Source: a bacterium (GTDB lineage: Bacteria > Bacteroidota > Rhodothermia > Balneolales > M1805). From it: a stretch of 61,456 bases of DNA. Made by a program: the position numbers and the translations under genes. The stretch is taken from the NCBI GenBank assembly GCA_006226965.1, contig SBGQ01000025.1, forward strand, positions 1 to 61,456, given 5' to 3'. The stretch's first letter is position 1. Each line of letters begins with the position of its first letter. Below are positions 25,643-34,742 of this stretch, piece after piece. Below the pieces are notes generated by a model. It was not told the origin of the DNA. It saw only the letters and a program-made list of their open reading frames with translations, and did no database searches.

Positions 25643-28600
25643 TTAATAAAGTATCAATATTACTCGTGTTCCGTTTTCATCAGCCTTAATTTCGAAATTC
25701 GCTCCGATTTCTTCTGCACGCTGACGCATATTTTTGAGTCCGTAACCTTCGTATCCGTCATCACGCATTAAGAATGAACCATTATCCTGAACCGTAATCA
25801 GCACTTTATTATCAACTTGATTAAAACGAACATGTATGGAATCAGCTCCGGAATATTTTAAACTGTTTTGCACCGCTTCCTGAATAATTCGAAATACATT
25901 TAACGATTTTCCGGGAGCAAAAACGATGTCCATTTTTTTGTCTATTTCAACCGTTATCGACAAATTATCGGTTATTCTGGTTCTGAAATAGGTTTCTAAT
26001 CGCGAGACAAAATCAGACAAACTCACTTCAGATTTATTCAAGGTCCAAATTGTTTCACGCAATTGCTGCATGGTACTTCTCAAGTCATCTTTAACATTTC
26101 CGTGCAATTCATCAGAGCGTTCCTGATTTCCGTGTTTGGCATACTTTCGCATCAAATCAACGCCGGAAAGTATATTCGCTAACTGATTTCCCACATGATC
26201 GTGCAAATCTCGTGAAATTCGCTCACGTTCTTGCTGAACTTTTTGCTCGGTTTCCAAACGTTGTAATTCTTCTTTCAATTTTTGTATAGAGATGTACCGA
26301 ATCACCCAAACGAACAATCCGGTAACCGTTATAAACGCGATAATTCTAAACCACCACGTCATCCAAAATGGCGGAATAATTTCAAACGTAAATGAGTCTG
26401 TTTTAGGATTCCACATCCCGTCCGAATTGGCTCCCATCACTTCAAATTGATACGTTCCCGGAGCTAAATTCGAGAATGAAACACTCGTACGATTTCCAGC
26501 CTGAATCCAGGTTGTATCAGAGCCGATTAATCGATATTGATAAGCTTGCTTTTGGGGTTCCGTTAAATCCAAACCGGAGTATGTGAACGTGAGATAATGA
26601 TCTTCAAAATCCAGTTTTGTATTGTTTTCTATGTAATCGCGATTAAATAACTCTCTGTTGTATGCTTTTACGCTGGTTATGCGAACCTCAGCTAGCGGTT
26701 TTTTATGATTCAAATCAAGCGGATTGAAAAAATTAACTCCCTCTACACCGCCGAAATACAATCTTCCGCTCTTACCTTTATGAATTCCGCCTGTATTAAA
26801 CTCGTTGTTGTTCAAACCATCAACATCAGTAAAAACCTGAACTCTTCCGGATTGGGGATTATAGCGATTGAGCCCGTTATTGGTTGGAATCCACAAATTC
26901 CCTTCTTCGTCGTCCAAAATTCCATATGTAAAATTGTTCGAAAGCCCGGTTTTTGTATCTACAATTACGCTCTTTTTCTCTTTTCTATCCCATTTTATAA
27001 TTCCGCCGCCATAAGTGGCAATCCATAAAACGGAATCGGTAATCGTACTTTCGTAAAATCCTCTGATATCTTTGTGGGAATACCTTAATCCATCCGTAGA
27101 ATCCGGAATCCAAACCGACAATTCCCCGTTTTTTTTACTTAACCGAGCAATTCCACCGCTAAAGGTTCCTGCCCAAATTTCACCTGCTTTGCTCTCGTAA
27201 AGCACCCGAGCCGATTTATCCTGAATAAGAAATGCTTGCTCGTTTTGATTTCCGGAAAACACAGCCAAACGCTTAGGTTTCTTATCCCTTAAAAATTCTT
27301 TTTCTGATGAATAAACCTCAATCCCATGATTGTGATGTGTAATCCATAATCGTCCGGTCTTGTCTTTCAAACTCATGGTACTATTTGTTGAAAGCAAGCC
27401 TTTTGAATCGGAATCAAACTGAACAAATTGATTTTTAAATGCATTTTTTTGGTAATTCTTTGACGGCAAAAACAGCAATCCGTTTGTCTTGCTCGACATC
27501 CAAATTCCGTTTTCATCTTCTCGCAAATGCCAGCCTGATGCGTTTTTTTGAGGTTCAATAAAATCCATCACATTTGATCGGGGATTCCAGCGAATTAATC
27601 CGGGTGTACTTAACATCCAAAGCGTTTCGTAGGAATCTTCAAGTATGCCTAAATTAAAATCGGAATACATTTTCCCAAATTCAGTTGCTTTTGGAACAGA
27701 TGAAATTCCTGAAAACGGTTGAATTTGCACCAAACCGGTTCCCCAAGTTGCCGCCCAAATATTCCCGAATGTATCGTGCGAAATACTATTCACATACTGA
27801 AAATTAATACCGGAAAGTTGATTCAGGTCAATATTTTCCAACTGTTTAGTATTCAAATAATAAACTGCAAAACCGGATGTATTAAACAGCAGGTACAATA
27901 CATCATCTTGAAGATATAACCTGCGCGGCGCTTCCAACAATTCACTTTCTTTAACCAACACTTCTTCAATTTCGGATAGGTCACTTGGGAGAAATACCAA
28001 GCCTATATTCTCGATGTAAGCAATTAGTTTATTGTGAAAAGAAAATAAACTTAGAATTTTTTTGTCGCCGATTTTCTGAGTTGTATACGTTTTTTTTAGT
28101 CGGATTTGTTGTGCTTTTCGGTCTATATCGATTTCTGCTATTAGGTTATCCGTTCTGAGATACCACGTATTTTCAATGATTTCAATTGAATACGAATCCG
28201 TATAAGCGAGTTGAAAGTCCGGATTTAAAATGAGTTCCTCTTCCGTTTTTAAATTATAAATCAACCATACATCGTTGCTAAACCCAATTAACAGTTCATC
28301 GTTACTGATGTGAGCTACAAATCGAATAATGGCAAATTGATTCTGAGCAATTTCACCGGATTTGGGTTTTATAGCTTGAACCCTATTCTCTTTTACAAAT
28401 AAATAAGCGAAACCCTTATCTCGGGTAGTAATAAACAGCGTGTCTTTTCCAAGTTCAGCAACAGAGTGAATGAAATTGGTTTCTAAACCCGGGTAATTTT
28501 TACTTTGATACGTCGTAAACCCATTGGCATCATAACGAGAAATCCCATCCATGGTACTTAGCCAAACCGTCCCCTTGGAATCAACATACGTGCCCAATAC

Positions 28601-28711
28601 GGTATTATGCGCCAATCCGTCTCTGGTTGTAAACTGCCTGATAGAAAACGAAGATTGTGCCTGCACACCTGAAACCCACAAAAACAACGCGATTAAAACA
28701 AGTCGGAACAT
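25643..28711 (-). CDS. two-component sensor histidine kinase with periplasmic propellers
   Basis: This 1022-residue kinase starts with a signal peptide (MFRLVLIAL...VQAQ), then a periplasmic region of about 670 residues with many reg_prop blades (for example GLAHNTVLGTYVDSKGTVWLST, repeats of GxIWxGT/GNLWIPT type), a Y_Y_Y domain (about 700-765), one membrane span (about 770-790), a HisKA_3 domain with phospho-acceptor H837 in RDLHDHVG, and a HATPase_c domain at the end. No receiver or DNA-binding domain is fused, unlike the hybrid HTCS regulators of Bacteroides. The ATG at 28711 is preferred over 28789 because it begins the signal peptide. The likely partner is the NarL-type regulator at 23173. 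Confidence 0.92.
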   Translation of the reverse strand: MFRLVLIALFLWVSGVQAQSSFSIRQFTTRDGLAHNTVLGTYVDSKGTVWLSTMDGISRYDANGFTTYQSKNYPGLETNFIHSVAELGKDTLFITTRDKGFAYLFVKENRVQAIKPKSGEIAQNQFAIIRFVAHISNDELLIGFSNDVWLIYNLKTEEELILNPDFQLAYTDSYSIEIIENTWYLRTDNLIAEIDIDRKAQQIRLKKTYTTQKIGDKKILSLFSFHNKLIAYIENIGLVFLPSDLSEIEEVLVKESELLEAPRRLYLQDDVLYLLFNTSGFAVYYLNTKQLENIDLNQLSGINFQYVNSISHDTFGNIWAATWGTGLVQIQPFSGISSVPKATEFGKMYSDFNLGILEDSYETLWMLSTPGLIRWNPRSNVMDFIEPQKNASGWHLREDENGIWMSSKTNGLLFLPSKNYQKNAFKNQFVQFDSDSKGLLSTNSTMSLKDKTGRLWITHHNHGIEVYSSEKEFLRDKKPKRLAVFSGNQNEQAFLIQDKSARVLYESKAGEIWAGTFSGGIARLSKKNGELSVWIPDSTDGLRYSHKDIRGFYESTITDSVLWIATYGGGIIKWDRKEKKSVIVDTKTGLSNNFTYGILDDEEGNLWIPTNNGLNRYNPQSGRVQVFTDVDGLNNNEFNTGGIHKGKSGRLYFGGVEGVNFFNPLDLNHKKPLAEVRITSVKAYNRELFNRDYIENNTKLDFEDHYLTFTYSGLDLTEPQKQAYQYRLIGSDTTWIQAGNRTSVSFSNLAPGTYQFEVMGANSDGMWNPKTDSFTFEIIPPFWMTWWFRIIAFITVTGLFVWVIRYISIQKLKEELQRLETEQKVQQERERISRDLHDHVGNQLANILSGVDLMRKYAKHGNQERSDELHGNVKDDLRSTMQQLRETIWTLNKSEVSLSDFVSRLETYFRTRITDNLSITVEIDKKMDIVFAPGKSLNVFRIIQEAVQNSLKYSGADSIHVRFNQVDNKVLITVQDNGSFLMRDDGYEGYGLKNMRQRAEEIGANFEIKADENGTRVILILY

Positions 28712-28811
28712 ATTGGAAACTATTTTCACGTTTAAGATAGAAAAAAATGCGCGCCTTGAATATTTGTCATTATTTTCTCGCAAAATCAACTTATCACTTA
28801 TATAAAACTAT

Positions 28812-29204
28812 ATGTCTGAAGAAACGGTTCAAAATCCGCTTGAGTTACCAAGTAACAGAGCTATCATTAAAAAAATGATTTTCGAAATGAAGTTTTTGGG
28901 AATATTCGGAGTCATTTCAGGTGGTTTGGTATCATTATCCATAATCGGCGCGCTCTTTGGAATCCCAATGCTCATTTCAAGTTTACGCTTAATTGATAGC
29001 GCAAAAAAATTCACTTCGTTTATGGATTCGTATTCATCGGATGATTTATTGAAAGCCTTGCTGTTCCAACGTTCTTATTTCCGATTCAATTTTTGGTATA
29101 TCATAATCAGCATAGTGATTGTGATACTCTATTTTGTTGCAATATTCATGTTTTTGGACAAATTCCAAGAAATGGCTACAGGTGGAAATCCTCTCTTTTC
29201 TTGA
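28812..29204 (+). CDS. small membrane protein, DUF5362-like
   Basis: A 130-residue protein with two hydrophobic hairpin regions (about 28-55 and 95-118). The first has the glycine-rich form IFGVISGGLVSLSIIGALFG followed by IPMLISSLRLIDSAKKF, which resembles DUF5362 proteins of Bacteroidota. No function is known. It is divergent from the sensor kinase, 100 bases away, and is followed by its own terminator. Confidence 0.65.
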   Translation: MSEETVQNPLELPSNRAIIKKMIFEMKFLGIFGVISGGLVSLSIIGALFGIPMLISSLRLIDSAKKFTSFMDSYSSDDLLKALLFQRSYFRFNFWYIIISIVIVILYFVAIFMFLDKFQEMATGGNPLFS

Positions 29205-29210
29205 TTTTAT

Positions 29211-29235
29211 AGGCTGATTCATTCAGCCTTTTTTA
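29211..29235 (+). terminator. intrinsic terminator
   Basis: AGGCTGA (29211-29217) pairs with TCAGCCT (29223-29229) around a 5-base loop and is followed by six T. It ends transcription of the small membrane protein gene. Confidence 0.8.
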
Positions 29236-29264
29236 TTTGTACTCACAATTATTAAAATTTGGCT

Positions 29265-29654
29265 ATGATAGAGCTTAACAACGAAGTATCCCGCTTTTTG
29301 GATGAATTGAACCATCCTTTGCGCCATGTAATAGAACAGTTAAGAACGATTATCCTACAATCAAATCCCGATTTGACCGAAAACATTAAGTGGAACGGTC
29401 CGAATTATTGTTATCATGATGAAGACAGATTAACCATGAGAATTCAACCACCGAAACAAATTCAGCTCATCTTTCATAGAGGTGCAAAAAAACGGACACA
29501 GCCTGAACATAAATTAATACAAGATAATTCTGGGCTACTCACATGGAAAGAAAATGACAGAGCATTGCTTTCCTTTAAACAAGTTGATGACCTTAAAAAA
29601 GTGGAGTCGCATGTAAGCGCACTAATCAACGATTGGCTATCGGCATCTGCCTAA
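29265..29654 (+). CDS. DUF1801 domain protein
   Basis: This 129-residue cytoplasmic protein resembles DUF1801 (YdhG-like), with the characteristic VIEQLRTIILQSNPDL helix, the IKWNGPNYCY core and LIFHRG strand. The fold is related to frataxin/CyaY-like proteins but the role is unknown. The ATG at 29265 is chosen over a TTG six bases upstream. It converges on tsaD with two bases between the stops. Confidence 0.8.
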   Translation: MIELNNEVSRFLDELNHPLRHVIEQLRTIILQSNPDLTENIKWNGPNYCYHDEDRLTMRIQPPKQIQLIFHRGAKKRTQPEHKLIQDNSGLLTWKENDRALLSFKQVDDLKKVESHVSALINDWLSASA

Positions 29655-29656
29655 AA

Positions 29657-30652
29657 TCACAGGCTGGCAAACGGTTTTAAACTCAAATCATCGACCAAAC
29701 CTCGCTCCGCTTTTAATGCTCCGGTTACTGCAATCATTGCTGCATTATCTGTACAATAGGCCATTTTTGGAGCTATGAAATCAAAACGTTCTTTTTTTGC
29801 CAATGCTTCCATTTTTGTACGGAGCATATTATTGGCAGAAACCCCGCCTGCAAGAACAACCGTTTTCAGTTTAAATTCACGAACTGCTTTTTTTACTTTT
29901 TTGATGAGCGGTTCGGTAATCGCATGACTCACACTTGCACATAAATCATTCAGATTTTCTTTGATAAATTGCTCTCGCTCAACTTCTGAAACAGCTTGCA
30001 AACGATATAAAACGGCCGTTTTTAAACCGGAATAACTGAATTCATATCCTTCAAGTAAGGATTGAGGGAATAGAAAGGCATCAGGATCTCCATCTTTCGC
30101 CAAACGATCTATTACCGGACCTGCCGGATAAGGCAAACCCAACATTTTGCCGATTTTATCAAAGGCTTCACCGGCGGCATCGTCTCTTGTCTGCCCCAAT
30201 AATTCGTGATCAAAATAATCTTTTATTAAAACCAGTTGGGTGTGTCCACCCGAAACCGTAAGCGATAAAAATGGAAATTCGGGTTTGGGGTCATCTATAA
30301 AATTCGCGTAAATGTGAGCATCCATATGGTTAACGCCAACAATCGGTTTATTCAAACGAAGAGCTAAACCTTTTGCAAAACTAAGCCCGACCAACAAAGC
30401 GCCCATCAAACCTGGACCATTGGTAACGGCAATCGTATCAATTTCCTCTAAGGCAATTCCCGCTTCCTGCACAGCCTGATTTACCGTTCCCCATATTTTT
30501 TGTTGATGGGCACGCGAAGCCAGTTCGGGCACAACTCCGCCAAACTGCTCATGAATGGCCTGAGTTGCAATAATATTAGAGCGCATCACACCATCAGAAA
30601 AAATGGCTGCGGAGGTTTCGTCGCAGGAAGATTCAATGCCGAGTATTATCAT
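29657..30652 (-). CDS. tsaD: tRNA N6-threonylcarbamoyltransferase subunit TsaD
   Basis: TsaD transfers the threonylcarbamoyl group to A37 of ANN-decoding tRNAs (t6A). The 331-residue protein has the ASKHA fold with MIILGIESSCDET at the start, the metal-binding HMDAH motif near residue 110, SGGHTQL, and the C-terminal GGVSANNMLR and CTDNAAMIA segments. An extended in-frame start at 30697 is rejected since all family members begin at the GIESS strand. It lies 20 bases downstream of the TonB-C lipoprotein gene. Confidence 0.97.
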   Translation of the reverse strand: MIILGIESSCDETSAAIFSDGVMRSNIIATQAIHEQFGGVVPELASRAHQQKIWGTVNQAVQEAGIALEEIDTIAVTNGPGLMGALLVGLSFAKGLALRLNKPIVGVNHMDAHIYANFIDDPKPEFPFLSLTVSGGHTQLVLIKDYFDHELLGQTRDDAAGEAFDKIGKMLGLPYPAGPVIDRLAKDGDPDAFLFPQSLLEGYEFSYSGLKTAVLYRLQAVSEVEREQFIKENLNDLCASVSHAITEPLIKKVKKAVREFKLKTVVLAGGVSANNMLRTKMEALAKKERFDFIAPKMAYCTDNAAMIAVTGALKAERGLVDDLSLKPFASL

Positions 30653-30671
30653 GATAGTAGTATTATGATTT

Positions 30672-31115
30672 TCACTTATCCTTAACTCTAAATTCAAATG
30701 GCATTTGATAAAGAACGTTTACAATTTTTCCATAGTGAATACCCGGTCTAAATGTAACACCACTTAAAGCATCAACTGCTGCTTGCCCTAATTCAGGATG
30801 AGGGCTTGATACAACCGAAACAGGTCCTATTCTTCCGTCTTTATAGACAACAAATTGGACAATTACTCTGCCTTCTATGTAGTTTTTCCTTAGAGTTGCA
30901 GGGTAATATACATTCTTATAAATGCGCTCAATTCCACCAATCACTTCTGGCATTCTTTCCGAATAAGTCACCACCTCTTCACCTGCAAAAACCTTTTCAG
31001 GTGGCTCACTAGAATAAACATATTCAACCCCATCAATTATTACTGATTTAGGGGTTTGGCAACCTAAAATAGACATGGCAAACAAGCTAACACAAAAAAG
31101 TAGTTTTAAATACAT
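30672..31115 (-). CDS. TonB C-terminal domain lipoprotein
   Basis: A 147-residue protein with a lipoprotein signal (lipobox ILGC, C19) and a C-terminal TonB-like domain (about 60-145): a PEVIGGIERIYKNVYYP opening, GRVIVQFVVYKDG and AAVDALSGVTFRPG. True TonB is anchored in the inner membrane by one span and has a Pro-rich linker; both are lacking. It may be a stand-alone envelope protein rather than an energy transducer, a type frequent in Bacteroidota. Confidence 0.8.
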   Translation of the reverse strand: MYLKLLFCVSLFAMSILGCQTPKSVIIDGVEYVYSSEPPEKVFAGEEVVTYSERMPEVIGGIERIYKNVYYPATLRKNYIEGRVIVQFVVYKDGRIGPVSVVSSPHPELGQAAVDALSGVTFRPGIHYGKIVNVLYQMPFEFRVKDK

Positions 31116-31149
31116 ATTGATTAATTAGTATCTGAGTAAAATTTTAATA

Positions 31150-31183
31150 TAAAAAAAAGCCAACCCGTTTTCGGATTGGCTTT
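31150..31183 (-). terminator. terminator of the hsp20-dnaK operon
   Basis: On the minus strand AAAGCCAA pairs with TTGGCTTT (plus 31176-31183 with 31156-31163), with an inner CCG-TTTT-CGG stem on the plus strand, and is followed by eight T. It lies about 20 bases after the dnaK stop. Confidence 0.85.
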
Positions 31184-31204
31184 CGATTTTTAATCAGCTT
31201 TTGA

Positions 31205-33124
31205 TTATTTCTTGTCGTCGTCAACTACTTCGAAATCGGCATCAACTGCGCCGTTATCATCAGTTGAAGAAGCTTTTCCTTCAGCTCCGGCTCCGGCATT
31301 ACCCGCAGCTCCGGCATCTTGGGAAGCCTGACTGTACATTTCAGTTGAAGCTGCAGACCAAGCTTGATTTAATGCTTCCATAGCCGGGTCAATATCAGCG
31401 ATACGCTCTTCTTTGTGCGCTTTTTCGAGCACTTCCAACGCTTCCTGAATCTTGGTTTTGTTACCTTCAGAGATTTTGTCTTTGTACTCTTCTAATTGCT
31501 TTTTCGTTGAGAAAATGAGTGCATCAGCTTTGTTGAGTGTTTCAACTTTTTCACGAATTTCTTTGTCTTCATTTTCGTGATCTTTTGCAGCTTGCTTCAT
31601 TCTTTCGATTTCAGCATCAGATAAACCTGAAGAAGATTCGATGCGGATTTTTTGCTCTTTTCCGGTTGCTTTGTCTTTTGCTTTTACATTAAGCACACCG
31701 TTCGCATCAATATCAAATGTAACTTCAACTTGTGGAACACCACGTGGAGCTGGTGGAATACCATCTAAGTGGAAACGTCCTAAAGTCTTGTTATCAACCG
31801 CACGAGCGCGTTCACCTTGTAAAATGTGAATTTCTACAGAGGTTTGGCTGTCAGCAGCAGTAGAATACACTTCTGATTTGCTAGTTGGAATCGTTGTGTT
31901 TGCGTCGATGAGTTTGTTCATCACTCCGCCTAATACTTCAATACCTAAAGAAAGTGGGGTTACATCGAGTAATACCACGTCTTTTACATCACCGGCAAGT
32001 ACACCACCTTGGATTGCAGCACCAACGGCAACTACTTCATCCGGGTTTACGCCTTTTGACGGCTCTTTACCGAAGTATGCTTTTACAACTTCCTGAATCT
32101 TTGGAATACGTGTTGAACCACCAACCAAGATAATTTGGTCGATTTCAGAAACCGCCATTTTGGCATCAGCTACGGCTTTTTTACAGGGTTCCAACGAACG
32201 TTGTACTAAATCGTCGATTAATTGTTCGAATTTCGCACGAGTAATATCTACGTTTAAGTGTTTGGGGCCAGAAGCATCAGCTGTGATAAACGGTAAGTTC
32301 ACGTTTGTTTTCATGCTGCTTGAAAGCTCGATTTTTGCTTTTTCAGCGGCATCTTTTAAACGCTGCATAGCCATTGCATCTTTGCGAAGGTCAACCCCGT
32401 CGGTCTTTTTGAATTCTTCAGCTAAGAAGTCGATGATTTTTGCATCAAAGTCATCACCACCAAGGTGAGTATCACCATTGGTTGATTTTACTTCGAAAAC
32501 GCCATCACCTAGTTCAAGAATAGAAATATCGAATGTACCGCCACCAAGGTCGTACACGGCGATTGTTTGCAATTTGTCTTTTTTGTCGAGGCCGTAAGCT
32601 AAGGCAGCGGCTGTCGGTTCGTTGATGATACGCTTCACTTCAAGACCGGCAATTGCTCCGGCTTCCTGTGTTGCTTTACGTTGTGCATCATTGAAATAAG
32701 CAGGAACGGTAATTACCGCAGCAGTAACTTTTTCGCCTAAATATTCTTCAGCTGTTTGCTTCATTTTTTGAAGAACCATTGCTGAAATTTCTTGTGGAGC
32801 GTAATTACGATCATCAATTTTTACACGAGCTGTGCTGTCCGAATCGCGAACTACATCGTAAGAAACGTGTTTAATTTCTGATTCTACTTCATTGTACATA
32901 CGACCCATGAAGCGTTTTACAGATGCTACTGTGTTTTTAGGATTTGTAATTGCCTGACGTTTTGCAGGTGCACCAACAAGACGCTCACCATCTTTTGTGA
33001 AAGCTACAACGGAAGGAGTTGTTCTTCCGCCTTCAGAGTTTTGAATTACAACCGGCTCGTTACCTTCCATTACGGCAACGCAAGAGTTGGTTGTACCTAA
33101 GTCTATACCAATGATTTTTCCCAT
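31205..33124 (-). CDS. dnaK: molecular chaperone DnaK (Hsp70)
   Basis: This 639-residue Hsp70 folds and protects cytosolic proteins in an ATP-driven cycle. The N-terminal ATPase carries [36 protein letters not shown] and VGGSTRIPK; the substrate-binding domain with [12 protein letters not shown] follows, then the helical lid and a Gly/Ala-rich tail ending in an acidic VVDDDKK. Length and motifs are canonical. It is downstream of hsp20 in one operon; GrpE and DnaJ are not in the window. Confidence 0.99.
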   Translation of the reverse strand: MGKIIGIDLGTTNSCVAVMEGNEPVVIQNSEGGRTTPSVVAFTKDGERLVGAPAKRQAITNPKNTVASVKRFMGRMYNEVESEIKHVSYDVVRDSDSTARVKIDDRNYAPQEISAMVLQKMKQTAEEYLGEKVTAAVITVPAYFNDAQRKATQEAGAIAGLEVKRIINEPTAAALAYGLDKKDKLQTIAVYDLGGGTFDISILELGDGVFEVKSTNGDTHLGGDDFDAKIIDFLAEEFKKTDGVDLRKDAMAMQRLKDAAEKAKIELSSSMKTNVNLPFITADASGPKHLNVDITRAKFEQLIDDLVQRSLEPCKKAVADAKMAVSEIDQIILVGGSTRIPKIQEVVKAYFGKEPSKGVNPDEVVAVGAAIQGGVLAGDVKDVVLLDVTPLSLGIEVLGGVMNKLIDANTTIPTSKSEVYSTAADSQTSVEIHILQGERARAVDNKTLGRFHLDGIPPAPRGVPQVEVTFDIDANGVLNVKAKDKATGKEQKIRIESSSGLSDAEIERMKQAAKDHENEDKEIREKVETLNKADALIFSTKKQLEEYKDKISEGNKTKIQEALEVLEKAHKEERIADIDPAMEALNQAWSAASTEMYSQASQDAGAAGNAGAGAEGKASSTDDNGAVDADFEVVDDDKK

Positions 33125-33147
33125 TGTATTAGTTCAGTTTAGAGTTA

Positions 33148-33573
33148 TTAGTCAATTTTTATATTCGTTGAATCTTTTAACACGGTTGATTTTGGCAGTG
33201 TTACGGTTAGTACACCGTTTTTAAAATTTGCTTTTATTTCAGCTGAGTTTACATCATCAGGCAGAGCAAAACTTCTGCTAAATGCGCCGAAAACACGCTC
33301 ACGTTTTTTGTAAGTACCGTTTTCAGCTTCTTCTACGGCACGCTCGCCGCTGATGGTTAAAACGCCATTTTTCAGGCTGAGAGAAATCTCTTCTTTACTT
33401 AGACCGGGAATATCCATTACTAAACGAAAGGTTTCTTCCGACTCAATTACATCTACAGCCGGGCTAAACACATTTTCTTGTTGGAACTCATCGGAAATGC
33501 GCTCCACAAAAGACTGAACGTCTTTGCCAAGTTTAGTAATCGTTTTTTCAAATTCTTCGCTGAAATCGGCCAT
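33148..33573 (-). CDS. Hsp20 small heat-shock protein
   Basis: The 141-residue protein has an alpha-crystallin domain (about 40-135) with the signature segments FRLVMDIPGLSKEEI, SLKNGVLTISGER and FKNGVLTVTLPK. Small heat-shock proteins hold unfolding proteins for later refolding by DnaK, and here the gene directly precedes dnaK (23 bases), so holder and refolder are co-expressed. No CIRCE element is seen upstream; an imperfect inverted repeat at 33635-33666 is a candidate control site. Confidence 0.95.
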   Translation of the reverse strand: MADFSEEFEKTITKLGKDVQSFVERISDEFQQENVFSPAVDVIESEETFRLVMDIPGLSKEEISLSLKNGVLTISGERAVEEAENGTYKKRERVFGAFSRSFALPDDVNSAEIKANFKNGVLTVTLPKSTVLKDSTNIKID

Positions 33574-33634
33574 AATCTTATTGGGTTAGTTGCGATTCAG
33601 CGATACTAATGACAATTGCAGTGCCATCGCCAAA

Positions 33635-33666
33635 TTGACTGACGAATTGACAGGCGAGTCAGACAA
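33635..33666. promoter_or_regulatory. inverted repeat upstream of hsp20-dnaK
   Basis: TTGACTGAC (33635-33643) and GTCAGACAA (33658-33666) form an inverted repeat TTGnCTGAC-N14-GTCAGnCAA that differs at one position per arm. AATTGAC also recurs directly at a 12-base interval (33633 and 33645). It lies about 60-90 bases before the hsp20 start, just after the terminator of the neighbouring gene. Confidence 0.35.
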
Positions 33667-33699
33667 AAAAAAGGCGCATATATATGTATATGCGCCTTT
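33663..33699 (-). terminator. terminator of hypothetical lipoprotein gene
   Basis: A perfect 13-bp stem (plus 33670-33682 with 33687-33699) closes on a TATG loop and runs into eight T on the minus strand, 23 bases after the stop of the lipoprotein gene. Confidence 0.9.
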
Positions 33700-33722
33700 G
33701 AAGCTTTAAAAGGATAACCTTC

Positions 33723-34592
33723 TTATTTACAAGAATAGGTTAAACTTGAAATCACTGCATCATTAGTATAACTAAGTGGATATCCAGCCTCATTCAATTT
33801 AAAATCTGAATATTCAGATACAATTGATGAATTCCCTTCTCTATCAATTAACTCAACTTTATTGATTGTGTTTTTACTTAAGAAACTTACTGATTCGAAG
33901 TAAAAAAATCCTCCAGTACCTTTGAATGCATTTTTTGAATCGTGATACGAGTAATTGACTTTTGCTAATAATACTGGTTCAGAAGTTGTGTTCTTATTTT
34001 GTTTAAAATTAGATTTTTGAGCAAGAATGAAATTATTTGGCATTAAACCCAAACTTAACCAGTCTTGATTCATGGTTGTTTTTTCAACAGTTTCTGGATT
34101 TACAGAATAATGCTCAGTAGATACAACATTGTTACCTTCCCAAATGAAATAAATCTGGAATTCTAACTCTTCATTAAAATATTCATCTAAACGAATAATC
34201 TTGCCATTTTCAAGTATATACTCTCTTCTTTGAGGACTTACTTCATCGCTATTTTTTGTGATAACTTTATTCTCTGAATAGGTAATCCCCCAATCTGAAG
34301 TAGTAATTTTTGATGTTTCCAAATTCGTTTGTAACACGGTAAAACCTTTTAGTTCACCACTTGTTATATCATTCGTAAACAGTACTTCAGTTGAAAATTC
34401 TGAGTTGCTAAAGGTATAACGCGAAAGCTGATTATTTGCATTATATGTATAGGTTTTTATTACTTCGGAATTAGCTACACTAATCTTCATTTCTGTAACC
34501 AAGCATGTTGTTTCACTAACATCATTGTTACAAGCGCAAATAGAACCAACGGCTACCAATCCCGTTGCTAAAAATTTTAAATACTGTTTCAT
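33723..34592 (-). CDS. hypothetical lipoprotein with YD-like strands
   Basis: I do not recognise this 289-residue protein with certainty. It has a signal peptide and lipobox (SICAC, C21). The body consists of beta-strand-rich segments such as KTYTYNANNQLSRYTFSN and the closing NEAGYPLSYTND, which recall the degenerate RHS/YD-type repeats of Bacteroidota lipoproteins (DUF4595-like). It has its own terminator. A surface or periplasmic location follows from the signal; the role is unknown. Confidence 0.6.
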   Translation of the reverse strand: MKQYLKFLATGLVAVGSICACNNDVSETTCLVTEMKISVANSEVIKTYTYNANNQLSRYTFSNSEFSTEVLFTNDITSGELKGFTVLQTNLETSKITTSDWGITYSENKVITKNSDEVSPQRREYILENGKIIRLDEYFNEELEFQIYFIWEGNNVVSTEHYSVNPETVEKTTMNQDWLSLGLMPNNFILAQKSNFKQNKNTTSEPVLLAKVNYSYHDSKNAFKGTGGFFYFESVSFLSKNTINKVELIDREGNSSIVSEYSDFKLNEAGYPLSYTNDAVISSLTYSCK

Positions 34593-34742
34593 GATTTATG
34601 TCTTTCTTTTCAATTTTGAATTAAATCTAGTAGCGCGACTTATAGAAAAAACGCACCAGACCAGATTTGCCTAGACTAAAGAAAAGACCAATCCCAAAAG
34701 CAACTGAAACCTTATATAAAAAGATTGTAGACCTGTTGTATA

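Noticed and set aside
33574-33670. HrcA/CIRCE-type control of hsp20-dnaK
   Set aside because: No TTAGCACTC or GAGTGCTAA arm is present upstream of the operon.
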